Part shown: positions 22,151-33,545 of the stretch, in pieces | How the letters are laid out: each line of letters opens with the position of its first letter | How positions within the stretch are numbered: the first letter of the stretch is position 1 | Assembly: GCF_030272615.1 (NCBI RefSeq) | Contig: NW_026728914.1 | Span: forward strand, 422,595-486,594 | DNA from: Cryptomeria japonica | Lineage: Eukaryota > Streptophyta > Pinopsida > Cupressales > Cupressaceae | DNA length: 64,000 nucleotides | Direction: 5' to 3' | Notes under the pieces: generated by a model | Database searches by the model: none | What the model saw: only the letters and a program-made list of their open reading frames with translations | What the model was told of the DNA's origin: nothing | Translations under genes and position numbers: made by a program

Positions 22151-22540
22151 CTAAGGGTGGGTGTTGGTATGAATAAGGTTTTTTACTTAGTAAACATCGT
22201 GTACCTAGTTAGTTCTTAGTGGGGACTTCAATTGACTTAATTTTAATACTTAGGTCCTAGGTGGCATTCTAGAAATCCTAGTTGCTAAGATAAGACATAC
22301 CATATCTTACCTTTATTTAATATTGCTACCTAGGTCATTTAATATTTATTTAGTTAGTTGTCACATATCATAAGATGAAGACGTATATGTCATGTTCATG
22401 TCTAATCTTATGCTCTGTTCTTGCCTAGATATAATCAAGGAATCTCTTGCATCTTGTATCATATTTTATTCTTGATATTAGTGAAATAACATCTTCTTTG
22501 TTGCTTCTCTCTTGTCATGTGGAGGTTATTTGGTGTTACA
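22151..22540 (+). repeat. Polypurine tract and 3' LTR of the plus-strand copia relic
   Basis: CTAAGGGTGGG (22151-22161) is a typical copia purine tract. The LTR then runs from TGTTGGTATGAATAAGG at 22162 to ...TTGGTGTTACA at 22540, 379 bp. The purine-rich join and the TG...CA ends support it. The matching 5' LTR is not in the window. Confidence 0.65.
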
Positions 22541-22804
22541 AATTGAATATTTTGCATGATTAATTCAACAATTTGCAGTAGGATTGATAAATAGGAATTA
22601 TATATTTGATCTTTGTTTTTCATTTTCAAGTCATTTGTTTTCTTGTTTTTTTAATTTCAATGCTTACATCATCCACTATAATTCAATTTGATAGATTCTC
22701 ACCAAATAAATCTTCCTCCCTCATGAAATGTAGTAATCTCCCATGTGTTATTCTGAATCACAAAGTTGTACTCCAAGTTTTGAGACGAGGGACATTCATC
22801 AATA
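22541..22804. other. Intergenic, nothing recognised
   Basis: AT-rich sequence between the copia LTR and a DUF4283 relic. A weak open stretch from 22606 has no family resemblance. Confidence 0.4.
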
Positions 22805-23470
22805 ATGGCTAAATATTTTCATAAGCATCCTATTTGTAATGATATTCCCCTTCCATTTGAATCACTCCTAGAGAATGGTTGCATCCATCTTAAGATACCT
22901 AACTTAGTGGTTGATAGGTATCCAAGTATAATGGAAAAGATGCTCATTGGGAATTTCCTAGGTTCTAGGCTAAAGATGGATGTCTTTGATTGCTAGGCCT
23001 AAATAAAATAGAAACTAAAGGGTTAGGTTGAAATGTCGACCAAGGGTAAAGGATTTATCTATTTCTTTATTGAATTATGAGGAATTTGTTAGAACCCTAC
23101 TAGATGGTCCTTGGTCTTTAGGTAGAATAGGGTTATTCTCGCCAAAAGTAAAAATTAATTTTTAAGCAAGAGATGAAGGCTATTAATGTGTCCCTTGTTT
23201 CGGTTAGGCTTTTTGGTCCACCATTTGAATATTAGGAAGAAAAAGATATGATGGGCATTGAATAAATTTGACAATTTTATCAAGTCCAGTAAAGGATTGA
23301 TGAGCAATATTTTGTGTATGATAGTGTAGATAAGGATCTCACTTCATCAATCAATTTATCCTCCAATTATGGCCACTAATTCCAACAGATTAAATACAAG
23401 AGTTCTCTCTTTGTTTACCATAACTATAAAAAATTGCATACACATATCCCCACAAGATATTGAAGATTTA
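22805..23470 (+). pseudogene. DUF4283-domain relic (LINE-ORF1-like)
   Basis: Several frames together resemble the plant DUF4283 domain: KMLIGNFLGSRLKMDVFD, a KGFIYFF-type stretch, and LLDGPWSLG matching the xxGPWxLxG signature. A decayed continuation near 23300-23440 could be the zinc-knuckle approach. In plants this domain occurs in LINE-like retroelement ORF1s and dispersed copies. Several frame changes make this non-functional. A second relic with the same domain lies at 46689-47401. Confidence 0.5.
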
Positions 23471-24147
23471 TGCTAGCCACAAATTGGATACACATATCCC
23501 ATGCACATATAGGTTAAGGGCATAGAAAAATTACCAAAGTTTGAATTGAGGCTTAAATTAGCATGCTATCATGTCACCTTATTCCTGCATGTGAGAAATC
23601 TATAAGCTAAGCTTTGAGATAATGAATCTTAGTCAACAACTTCTAAGGCATCAATCTTCTTAACCAAGACATGAGAGTCCCTTTCAACAACACACCTATA
23701 TATCTTGAAAATAACAACTATTTTCAAGTCAAGAGTTAAATATTTTTCATATTGAAAAGATTATTGATATTGATACACAAACATCAAGTCTTAGAAGTAA
23801 TCACCTTTTCTTGTGTGATCCCTTATTTTTTAATTACGCTAAAGGCATTCCCTTATTTGAAGTGAACTACCTGACTTTAGAAATCAATGGCATATAATGA
23901 GCAAGAGAGCATGCAAGACGATTCAAATTATGATCACTGTTTGATTTTTAGAAGATATTTCATTGTTGTTTTTCACTGCTTCCTCATTTCCTACTGTCAC
24001 CGTTCACCATTCCCAATCCCATTTTGCCGCAGCTGTTTGACTTTCTTGTCATTGAATTCTCCTTCGCTTTCTTTTCACTTTTTCCATGAGGTACACTTTT
24101 GTACATCCATAAAATGGAGATTGCGTATGTGAGACACTTTAAATACC
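23471..24147. other. Intergenic, nothing recognised
   Basis: AT-rich, with no coding similarity. A short open stretch from 23887 is rich in Phe, Ser and His, has no domain and is probably chance. Confidence 0.4.
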
Positions 24148-24348
24148 AAAAAAGACAAAATACATGTAGACCTCTCATCAATTCATGCACCCTATTTCAC
24201 AGAGTAAATGGTGATAAAATTGTTTACATTATCAAATAAAAATTATTAAAAAAAGACAAAATACATGTAGACCTCTCATCAATACATGCACCTATTTCAC
24301 AGAGTAAATGGTGATAAAATTGTTTACATTATCAAATAAAAATTATAA
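24148..24348. repeat. Tandem duplication of a 101-bp unit
   Basis: The unit beginning aaagacaaaatacatgtag at 24151 is repeated at 24252 with only a few differences, including one base lost in atgcaccctatt. The near identity implies a recent local duplication. Confidence 0.9.
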
Positions 24349-24579
24349 AAAGTTTGATTTTTTAATAATCTGCTAAAGTTCACTATCCAATCATCCAACT
24401 TATAAAACCATTTAACTATCCTAACTAAAAAATGCTAAATGCCAAACACTAGAATCATATTTTAAATTAAATGAATTTAAAAATGTCTAATTTTAATTGT
24501 TGAAAATAACAATAAAATCAAAACTTTACTCATTATTATTGAAAATAGCACTTAATACTTTACTCGGCCAAAGTCAGTG

Positions 24580-24665
24580 AGGTGTACATACCTTACCCCC
24601 TTGTGGGATTTGAACTTGTTACCTCTCTTTCAAGAGCACAAGTTCTCCACCACTAGGCAAATTCA
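24580..24665 (-). repeat. tRNA-like SINE head (short)
   Basis: On the minus strand the sequence has an A-box-like TAGTGGTGGAGA (24644-24655) and, about 30 bp on, a B-box-like AAGTTCAAATCCC (24605-24617), followed by a T-stem-like complement. This is the layout of a pol III internal promoter in a tRNA-derived SINE. No clean cloverleaf or body can be drawn, so it is a relic head rather than a tRNA gene. Confidence 0.5.
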
Positions 24666-24794
24666 AGTCATACAATATTTCAATATTAATTATATAATAA
24701 TATGTAAATTAAATTTACTTTCTAAATAAAAAATAGTGTATACAAATAATAAATTATATGTCTTAATTTTTAAATTTAATTTCCGTTTACTTTT

Positions 24795-25297
24795 ATTTTT
24801 ATTTTTTTTAAAGGTAAGCACTTTTGCCTAGAGCTATGAACCAATGAGATCGCATGGGAGGACCTCATCTTTGTATCGTGAACCAAGGCATCCTCAATGA
24901 AACACCTATATAGCTTGAGAGCACAAGTTGTGAATTCCCTGGCCAACGAACAAAGAACATATCGTCGAGCAAACAACTGACAATGACTACCGACACCATA
25001 TACCTTGGTTACCTCACCCTACATCCGTGTTGAGCCATCCTCGCGGTTCACACTACCCTTAGTATGCCAGCAACAACTAGTTGATGAAACATGGGTTGGA
25101 ACTTTTGGGCGACAGGCACCATCATTGTCAACGGGGGGGCGACAAGTTCCACCGTGGCAAGTGACACTCTGCAGGTCCAAACCCTGTCGATCTTCTATGT
25201 CCAGCCAGCATAGTGGTGGATGAAGCAGGAGGGAATCAAACTGAAACCACTTGATTCCAATGTCCGTGCCTTACTGACTCACTATGGGGTGATCCCT
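24795..25297 (-). mobile_element. tRNA-derived SINE, about 500 bp, copy 1
   Basis: On the minus strand it starts AGGGATCACC at 25297, with A-box-like GTGAGTCAGTAAGGC (25268-25282) and B-box-like AGTTTGATTCCC (25231-25242). A body of about 370 bp follows. The tail TTCATAGCTCTAGGCAAAAG leads to TGCTTACC and an A-rich end. Copy 2 at 34964-35521 has the same GGGATCACC start and the same tail. SINEs are transcribed by pol III and copied by a LINE that recognises the shared tail. The middle body is unlike copy 2. Confidence 0.65.
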
Positions 25298-25324
25298 TAT
25301 TTTAACAATTATTAGATTATATAA

Positions 25325-26030
25325 TAGAAATTGTGCATGTGTGTGTGGGTGTGTGCGTGTGTGTGCATGTGTGGGTGGGTGGGTGTGTGCGTGCATGTGG
25401 GTGCGTGTGGGTGCGTGTGGGTGTCTATAATTTTTAATATCATTATTTATAGGTAAATAGTAATAAGTAAAGTTTTTAAAATATAATTATATATTAAATA
25501 AATTTGAATTAAATAACTTAATAAATTAGGAATAGTTTTTTAAAAATATAATTATATATTAAATCAATTTGAATTAAATAACTTAATAAATTAGGAATAG
25601 TTTTTTTTAATCTTTTTAATAAAAAAACATCATTTTCGTGTGTGTGTGCGCGTGTGGGTGCGTGTGTGTGTGCATGTGCGTGTGCGTGTGTAATTTTTAA
25701 TATCATTATTTATAGGTAAATAGTAACAAGTAAAGTTTTTAAAATATAATTATATATTAAATCAATTTGAATTAAACAACTTAACAATTAGGAATAGTTT
25801 GTTTTATCTTTTTAATAAAAAAAATATTATTTTCGTGTGTGCGCGTGTGCGTGCATGTGTGCGTGTGTGTGTGTGGGTGTGTGTGTAATTTTTAATATCA
25901 TTATTTATAGGTAAATAGTAATAAGTAAAGTTTTTAAAATATAATTATATTAAATCAATTTAAATTAAATAACTCAATAAATTAGGAGTTTTTTTTAATC
26001 TTTTTAATAAAAAAACATCATTTTCGTAAT
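25325..26030. repeat. Composite satellite: GT arrays alternating with an AT-rich unit
   Basis: Three G/T-rich arrays (about 25331-25423, 25637-25690 and 25834-25887) alternate with AT-rich blocks that repeat one another: taatttttaatatcattat, tataggtaaatagtaa, then a poly-A and a catcattttcgt end. The first block contains an inner duplication. The G-rich runs (gtgggtgggtgggtg) could form unusual DNA structure. No coding content. Confidence 0.9.
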
Positions 26031-28299
26031 GGCATAGCAATTGACCTCATGTACTACACAAATGTTTGCAAAAAATAGATCATTTTTTTTTCCTAATTGA
26101 CCTTCCATATCTCTTTGGCGTACCCATTGCACACTAAGATGCAATTGCTAATTTATTATAATTTTAAACTAGTTATTATTGTTTGTTCTTTTGAACAATT
26201 ATATGTTAGTATTTTTTTTATTAAATAAAACATATTACAAAGAATAAAAAATTCCAACATATGACTGAAACAAAAACTAAACTTCATAAGAAGCATTGAA
26301 TCAAACAACTAACTATGCCAATATATTTTTATCCAAAACAAATATCTATATTTTGTAATTAACATGTAAAATTTTAAATAAATATATTTTATCTTTGACT
26401 TTGACTGTAATATTATTGCCTACGCAAACTGACTGTAGGCTTTTACCTCTGGTTAAAATTTTCACATCAATTGACTATGGGCACCGAACATGGCCTACAA
26501 TTGAGGGTAAAACTGCAATTGGAGTTTTACGATAAACGCACTGAGTTAAATCATTAATAATTTCTCCCTCACTGCAACTTAATCACAAGACTGCAATTGC
26601 AGGGAGTTATAGCGAATACACAATACTAAATTGAACACAGTAAGCAATGCTTCTGTCAACGGACGTACTTTTTCGCAAAAGCTTTGCAAACTCACGTCAT
26701 TCAAACTTTGGAATCCACGTATGCACAACTAAATAATAATAATTGGGCAACAATATTTCTAATTCATCATAGAGCTGTCAAAGACAGAATACACATCAAT
26801 CATATATTTAAAAGCTTTTAGTTTTAAGTATTAATTGAGTTTTATAAAATGATTGCCTAGCAACATAGGCAAATGGTTAGTATTTAATTTTTATTTTATT
26901 TATTTTGAAGTTATTAGTTTTAAAATAAATTCAATGTTTTATTTTATTTATTAAAAATATTTAATTATTTTATTTACATATATTTAAAAACAAAAATCAT
27001 TTAATTATGATGTTTCTACTAAAAAATAATTTAAATAAATAAAAGTAGTTATCAAATAATTTTGGATGACATAATGTGATGAATGATTCATGTTATTATT
27101 GTTTTAATCATTAAGATTCAAACATGGGTCATTATAATAATGTAGATTTAACTCTCACAAATTTGAATATTTGCATTGAAGCTATTGTTGATCATGTTCA
27201 TGTTTTGGAGTTCCAAACTTTTGTTAAATGGATGTGTTGATAGGCTTTGCTAATGATGAGACCCCAAAATTTTTGTATTACCAATCCAAAAAAATTATTT
27301 AAAATTAATACAAAAAATTTTAAATAAAATAAAAATGAATCTTTAAGTAAATAAATTAATTCAAAATTGATCTTCATCCTTTTTAAATATATATATTTAA
27401 GATTGTTGATCCATTCACTCTTTATATTATAATTAGTACAATAATATATTTTATCAACAAACGAAGTAATTTAATTTACTTCAAAATTAACTAAGAATGT
27501 TTTTTTTTTTAATTTTATTTATTTAAAAATTATTTTTGATAAATCAAATAAAATTAAATAGTTAAAAGACTAGTATTTCTATATCAGCTTTGACCTTTTT
27601 GCTTTGTTAGTTTATTTCTAGTCATTTAAAGAGATTAACATTAAATGGAGAGAAAAAAAATTAGCTCGCATCAGTTTCAGTGTGAAAGGAAGAGCTCGGT
27701 ATAAGAGAGTTGGTGACTTTTGTTAATTTGGGATAGTGGAATTAGGAATTTATTTATTTATTTATTATTATATTTATATGGACATCAAGAACAAATATGT
27801 TAATGTTTTTACTGATGATTTTTATATTCAATTTATTTATTATGAAATAAACAAAAAAATTAAAAAAATGAAAAAATGAAAAAATAAAATATTTAATTGA
27901 CAGGACCAACTGTCACAAACTTTTTTAAACCTCATAATATTTTCCACAGCAAATCAAATTATGATATTGCTATTAAGATTCAACTCTATACTTTTTTAGT
28001 CAAACTCATTGACCCATGTTTCATGAGTAGTGGTTTACAACAATCCATCTCTCACGAGAATGAATAGTCTACTTAACACAAATTAAATCTATGTGATGCT
28101 CACATAGGTGAAGCATTGGACCTTCCCAGAGTGTCACCCATCCCAATACTACTCCAACTCAAATACACTTAACCATAAAATTTCCTAAATATAAAAAGTT
28201 ATTCTATCATATAGATTATATAATATATTTGCCCAAAAACAAATAATATAATATATTTGCCCAAAAACAAATAGAAACAGAACGTTTGGGAACCTTCCT
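26031..28299. other. AT-rich intergenic stretch
   Basis: More than 2 kb of AT-rich DNA with many A and T runs. I see no coding similarity, LTR edge or tandem array. The minus-strand open stretch at 28199-28513 follows the first-exon module of copy 1 and lies in its putative intron. Confidence 0.45.
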
Positions 28300-28860
28300 T
28301 TTCTACTATAAAATCAATAATGTAACATGATAACTGATAACCAAACCAATTACCCACTACTAGACGGTTGACCCTTTCATCAGCAATAAAATTTTTAATA
28401 GGAAACAGAAAATAGCTGCAAAGAAAACCCCAGCTACAGAGCAGAAACGAAATCAAAGCCAAAATCCCTTTTACGTTGAGTATTTTTTCAGCAGATTCAT
28501 CTTTAATCAGCACCCAAAAGAATTTAATCTACTCCGAGCCTCCATCACAGTTGTAAAGGGTACTCTAAAAAGCATAGAAAAAGAACGCAGATTTTGCAGA
28601 AAAAACTACATACCACGTTATTACTGTCTTCATTTGCCCTGTTATTTCTGGTGCTGTTGGAGACTCCCGTTGCCACGTTATTGCTTAACGAACTAAATAA
28701 CTTCTCACAAAGCCAATTTCGACAGACCAAGCAAGCAGGGGTTTCTGCGCTGAAAAGGGGGAAATCAGACTATTTCGTCCGCATGGTCTCACCTAAACTT
28801 GCTAGGAAAGTGGCTAATTTAATCTACTTTCCTCCACCGCAGTTGTAAAGGTTACTGACA
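28300..28860 (-). pseudogene. First-exon module, copy 1 (start codon lost)
   Basis: This block is repeated at 28890-29420 and again at 47520-47970. Compared with the 47.7-kb copy, the first codon is GTG (28674-28676) instead of ATG. The short exon (28614-28676) then reads VATGVSNSTRNNRANEDSNNV up to a GTATGT splice donor (28608-28613). Flanking leader and intron sequence are also shared. No downstream coding exon is visible at lower coordinates. It is probably a duplicated, dead promoter-exon unit. I do not recognise the protein. Confidence 0.45.
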
Positions 28861-28889
28861 AAAAGCATATAAAAGGAACACAGATAACT

Positions 28890-29420
28890 AGTCATTAAAC
28901 CAATTACCCACTACTGGACAGTTGACCATTTTATCAGTAGATAAAATTTAGAATAGGAAACAGAAAATAGCTGCAAATACAGAGCAGAAACGAAATCTAA
29001 GCCAACATTCCTTTTACGTTGAACATTTTATCAGCAGATTCAACTTTAATCAGAACCCAGAAAAATTAAATCTACATTCCTTCATCACAGTTATAATGGC
29101 TACTGAAAAATGAGCATAAAAGAGAACACAAATTTTGCATAAAAACTACGTACCTTTGGTAACAGCTTTACTGCCTCACTTTGCCCTATTATTTATGGCG
29201 CAGGCAGAGAGCCCCCTACACCATCTTATCGTTTTTTTCCCAAACAAGCAAGCTGGGGCTTGCGCACTGAAAGAGGGGAAAGCAGGCTGTTTCATCCACA
29301 TTGTCTCACCTAAACTTGCGAGGAAAGTGCCCGGAAAAGAGAACCCCAAGGAAGGAAACTTCCGTGGCGGTGAATACGGGCATCCAAGCAATAAAGCTAA
29401 AATTGATATTCCCTAATTAA
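28890..29420 (-). pseudogene. First-exon module, copy 2 (stop at codon 3)
   Basis: Direct tandem partner of copy 1, offset about 560 bp. The ATG is kept at 29222-29224 but the third codon is TAG, and later codons have diverged. The GTACGT donor at the exon end is still present near 29150. The GC content of the upstream leader (29260-29390) is higher than the surroundings, which fits a former promoter or leader. Confidence 0.45.
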
Positions 29421-31600
29421 ACAAGAGATGCAAGCATCATGTTCCTGCCAAGAGCTAAAATGTTGATGGTGGAGGAGAGTATTAAATGTATGCGTGGTTA
29501 GAGCAGATTAATGTACATGGTATTGAATATTAATTTATTAATGCACTGTTATACATCCTTAATGTGGTGCATTTAAAATATTAATTTTTTTTTTTACATA
29601 TTCAAAAAATATTTACCAAGGAAATATTAAGTAGCATATATACTTTAAATTTAAATTTACAACAAAACTTGATAAAATATATTATAACATAATATATTAT
29701 ATTATTTAGTTTTAATATTTTATATATATAATATTTTTACAGTATTAAAATTTAATAATATAGTATGCCATTTGTATTTTATAAATAATAGCATTTTAGT
29801 ACAAAAGACACTAAAGCTTTTATCTATTTTTATTTTTTTAATACATTATTCTTCTTAGTAAAAAAATTATAATAATAATATTCTAATTTATTTGAATGTT
29901 ATTATTAAATCAATAGCTTTAAAATATTAGACGTAAAAACTAATTTATTTTTTTTGACAATAATGATCAATACATGATAAAGAATTTAGTAAAGAAATTT
30001 ATAATAATAATATTCTAATTAATTTGAACATGATCATTAAATCAATCACATAAAAATATTGAAAAAAAAACCATAGTAACAATATATGCTTAATAATTAA
30101 GTTGTAAAAAAATTTCGCCTGACTACTCCAATTTGAGTCAATACTAATAAATCCATTTAAATCATTTATTGGGTAAAAACAAGAATTTAATCAACTATTT
30201 TGTCCACTATGCCATGTCATCCTTCATTCTCCGCTTGTAATGGGTTAGTAGATTATTTTCATAAGATAAAAAATGCAATCTTTATTTAGTCAATTATCCT
30301 GAAATGTGCCTTTTCAAAATTGGAACTCATTTAAATTTAAAAAAAAAAAAAATTCCATCTACAAGTATGATGGGGGCACGTTGTAGTATGCTTTGTTTTA
30401 TTAATTTTAATATTATGAATCAACTAAATTTAAGATCTCATGCCCATTGTATTCTTCCACGTTTCCGCATGCAAAATGGTGGATGATTGACGTGTTCGGT
30501 GGTGCTTAATATATTTGTATACTGAGGACAGGTGGCACCAAAATAGCCTACCACCATTAGTCAAATCTGATAATTAAACTGTGAAATATATACATTAATA
30601 TCTTTGTAGTTCTCTCCCCGTGCCCAGATGCTGGAAATATATTGCTCTTCCTTTGTAATATGCAAGATTAGATTCTCATTACTTATGATTTTTTTTTTCA
30701 GTTTAGGGGTACTTAGAACAATATCCTTGCTAGTGGCTTGATGGAGATATGTTTGAATCTTTGAATTGTTTCGGTCCAATGTTCAGAAGGGACAAACTAT
30801 CCCGAAAATAGTGTTGATAAAAATAGAGAGGGTATGAACCTTATTGCATTTTCATTTGCAGGTTTTTATCATCTTAAACTAAGTTGAATTCGACTGTTTG
30901 GTTGTTGTAATGGTCTATAGTGTTACTAATAATGTCGCAGTGTCCTTTTGTTGGCCTCTGACAGTGCAGATAGCATTGTGGTATATTCTGAAGGAATCAA
31001 AACCACAACGTCGGAGGAGAGGACAGAGGAAAATAAACCAAAATTTGCCAATCAAAGAGACCGACTTCTTATGCTACAACTCAAAAGAGGCCTATGCCTA
31101 TTTTAAACCCTAGGTTGGCCCTAATATTTGCAAGGTATCGCCCAGTTTGGATTATTAATGCTGCAATGGTTGGCTTGTCTAGATCTCCAGAGTAGGGGCA
31201 TGGGATAAAATGGAGCCAAGACTCTGTTTGCAAGATTTTGAGAAGCTCCTTTTCAAATTTGTGCAAATGCAACAACCCTTAACCCATCAGATTAAATAAC
31301 AGCAAAAGTAAGTATCACCACCATGGAATACCATACAGAATAAAGAATACCTGTATATATGGTATTATTAAAGGTGACAACATCTATTACAACAAAAACT
31401 AACTCAAAAGTGAACACAATCATACTAAAATAATGCACATCAGTAAGGATATCACATCACAAACAACTAAAATCCCTAAGACAAGTCGCAACAGTAAACT
31501 CAAACACGTTTTTGTACGGAAAATCTAAAAGAAGAAAAACCCACAATTTTGTTGCGATTTAAACGAACAAATGCTCAAAGCTCTTCACCATAGCTTTAGG
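29421..31600. other. AT-rich intergenic stretch
   Basis: Nothing firm is seen. From 30890 to 31290 the base composition is less AT-rich and short open stretches occur on both strands, but none shows a domain or conserved motif. Confidence 0.4.
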
Positions 31601-31668
31601 GAAAATCACTGATTTTCAAAGGGGAAAAATCGTACCGTAGATTTTGGTCTAGAAATACTCCAATCGCC

Positions 31669-31923
31669 TCAAACTAGCGAGAAATTTCGAAAGCACACAG
31701 ACAATGGAGAAGATGGAGAAGGAAAGTTGAATTCTTCAATGAAACTTGCACAGTAATACATACAGATCTGTATAAATGGCATTACCAGGCTGAGCATTCC
31801 CGCGGCCATTCTCATCCTGGGCAGCTCGCTTAGAAGGTGTACATCTGTTTTGTTATTTTTCTCCACTGCTGCAGCATGGGCCCTGCTAATGGGAGCATGT
31901 GTTTCCTCTTCCCTCGCACACAT
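31669..31923 (-). CDS. Hypothetical 84-residue open frame
   Basis: An ATG-started frame in a patch of higher GC than its neighbours. The N-terminal third is polar (REEETHAPISRAHAAAVEK). A hydrophobic centre (GMLSLVMPFIQICMYYCASF) could be one membrane segment, and the end is Ser/Pro-rich. I do not recognise it. It may be an exon remnant of a host gene or a chance frame. A plus-strand frame overlaps it and is equally anonymous. Confidence 0.2.
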   Translation of the reverse strand: MCAREEETHAPISRAHAAAVEKNNKTDVHLLSELPRMRMAAGMLSLVMPFIQICMYYCASFIEEFNFPSPSSPLSVCFRNFSLV

Positions 31924-33350
31924 CCTCCTCCAATTTCAGATACGCTTCTATCACAGCATATAGCAAAATTGTCAAGAAAATGTCGCAATCATGGCTCTGG
32001 TTCTTGGTTGTTGGGCACCTTATCATCGGATGTCATTCTGGAATCATCCAACCTTCTGGAATCATCGGAAATGTTTTTTAAACACTAATAAAATTATTAT
32101 AATAAAAAAAATATTCAGCAACATTAACCAATCATAATTAGAATAAATAGTTTTATTTGAATTATTATTTGAAAACATTAGCAATAAAAAGTTTAAAAAA
32201 TACTTCATGCTTATTGGACAGTTTAAAATATTATATGCATCCAACAGATGCTATAGTATCCTGCCTGTCAGCAGGAACTAAAAAGAACTAGGTAGATTTA
32301 ATGCAAACTCTAATTTGAGAGACTAAGATAAATGCATCCTACATTTCAATAACATTTTGTAACGTGAAAGCTACACATTCAATGAAAGAGAAACTTTCAA
32401 TCAAATTTTACATCATAAGGATATGCAAAGAAATTCAAGAAATGAACTTTGTGAAGAACTTGTAATTGTAAAATGGAAAAAGTACTAGCACTTCATGATT
32501 TTCAATATGGCTACAAGGATTATATGACAATTATGTAACTAGTAGTCATCATAATTTCAATAACCGCACACTCATTGTCATAATGACTCCCACTAGGCAT
32601 CATAGTTCCAATTTTGGAAAAGCCCATTAATAAATTTCACATGTATTAATAGCCGATCACTTTTTGTTACTTTTTTTAATCAGAATTGGCCCATTTGTGC
32701 ACCACTATTGGAACATTTTGTACAAAACTATTCGTACATTTGTCCACAAGTACTAGTGATTTTGAGTGGATGGTTATTGGAACATCTTTAATTAGGTATT
32801 AGGTGACACTTTGACATGTGTACTTTTTGACCTTTGTCCGCATAACTAATCTCACAGCGTACATCGTTACTACCCAGAAGCCAAAACAATAGGTATAAGC
32901 AATTAAGTCACATACAAAGACAACTAAAACAAAAATTGTCAAAATCTTTTGTACCATTTAGGATCTATGGGTGTGCGAAGTTAGCTATGACAACTACTGG
33001 TGCTCTTCCCCTACTTGCAAGATTTCTTAAAAGAATTTATGATCCTAACTTGTTAAAGAATAGTTAGCCCTTAAGCCACAAGAGCCAAGAGCATGTAGAT
33101 TTGAGGAAAAGAGATCAATAATGGTCTTGATGCCTCATTTAAAAAAATTGAGAGCATAAATTCAATACATCTATGAAAATGGAGCATCTCAAGAATCACT
33201 GGCTATGAGTTTTTAACTACGAACTATAGACATTTCGAAATCAACCTTCTATTATATAATTAATTAAATTAATATTTAATTAATTATCTTTCATAATCCA
33301 ATATCTCTTAATTTCTCATACTTAATTGAATTCTATGTAATTTATTATGG
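31924..33350. other. Intergenic, nothing recognised
   Basis: AT-rich. It contains an AT palindrome near 33255-33290 (taattaattaaat facing atttaattaatta). No coding or element similarity. Confidence 0.4.
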
Positions 33351-33359
33351 GGTATGTGC

Positions 33360-33545
33360 ACCAAGATGGAGGACCAAAAAGTTGCCAATTTTAATTTTTG
33401 CACAAAAGTAACCATTTGGCACTCACCATATTTGGCATGGCAAACCTATGGTTTGGTCACGCCAAAGCTATTTGGCATGCACCAAATAAGGAGAGTGCCA
33501 AATTTGGCACTAGCCAAATGTTTAACATTGCCAAATTGCCTTTCT
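33360..33545. repeat. Cluster of inverted TTTGGCA motifs
   Basis: About ten copies of TTTGGC, TTGGCA or their complement occur within 170 bp in both orientations. They include an 18-bp perfect palindrome AGTGCCAAATTTGGCACT at 33494-33511. Density drops sharply on both sides. Confidence 0.75.

Larger units (their letters stand above)
3880..22540 (+). mobile_element. Plus-strand Ty1/copia relic split by two nested retrotransposons
   Basis: Four pieces belong to one element: reverse-transcriptase codons at 3880-3988, reverse transcriptase to RNase H at 13034-13743, the RNase H tail at 20886-21180, and a polypurine tract plus 3' LTR at 22151-22540. The first junction falls inside the conserved LYGLKQ motif: the left piece ends in Leu-Tyr-Gly codons and the right piece resumes just after them. 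The second falls inside the RNase H between a Gln-Gly-Ala stretch and its continuation. Each gap is flanked by a short duplication. Many stops and frame changes make this the oldest layer here. Its 5' LTR and gag are not visible. Confidence 0.75.

Noticed and set aside
24600-24660. Possible intact tRNA gene
   Set aside because: A- and B-box-like strings are present, but no acceptor stem or cloverleaf can be paired, so it is called a SINE head.
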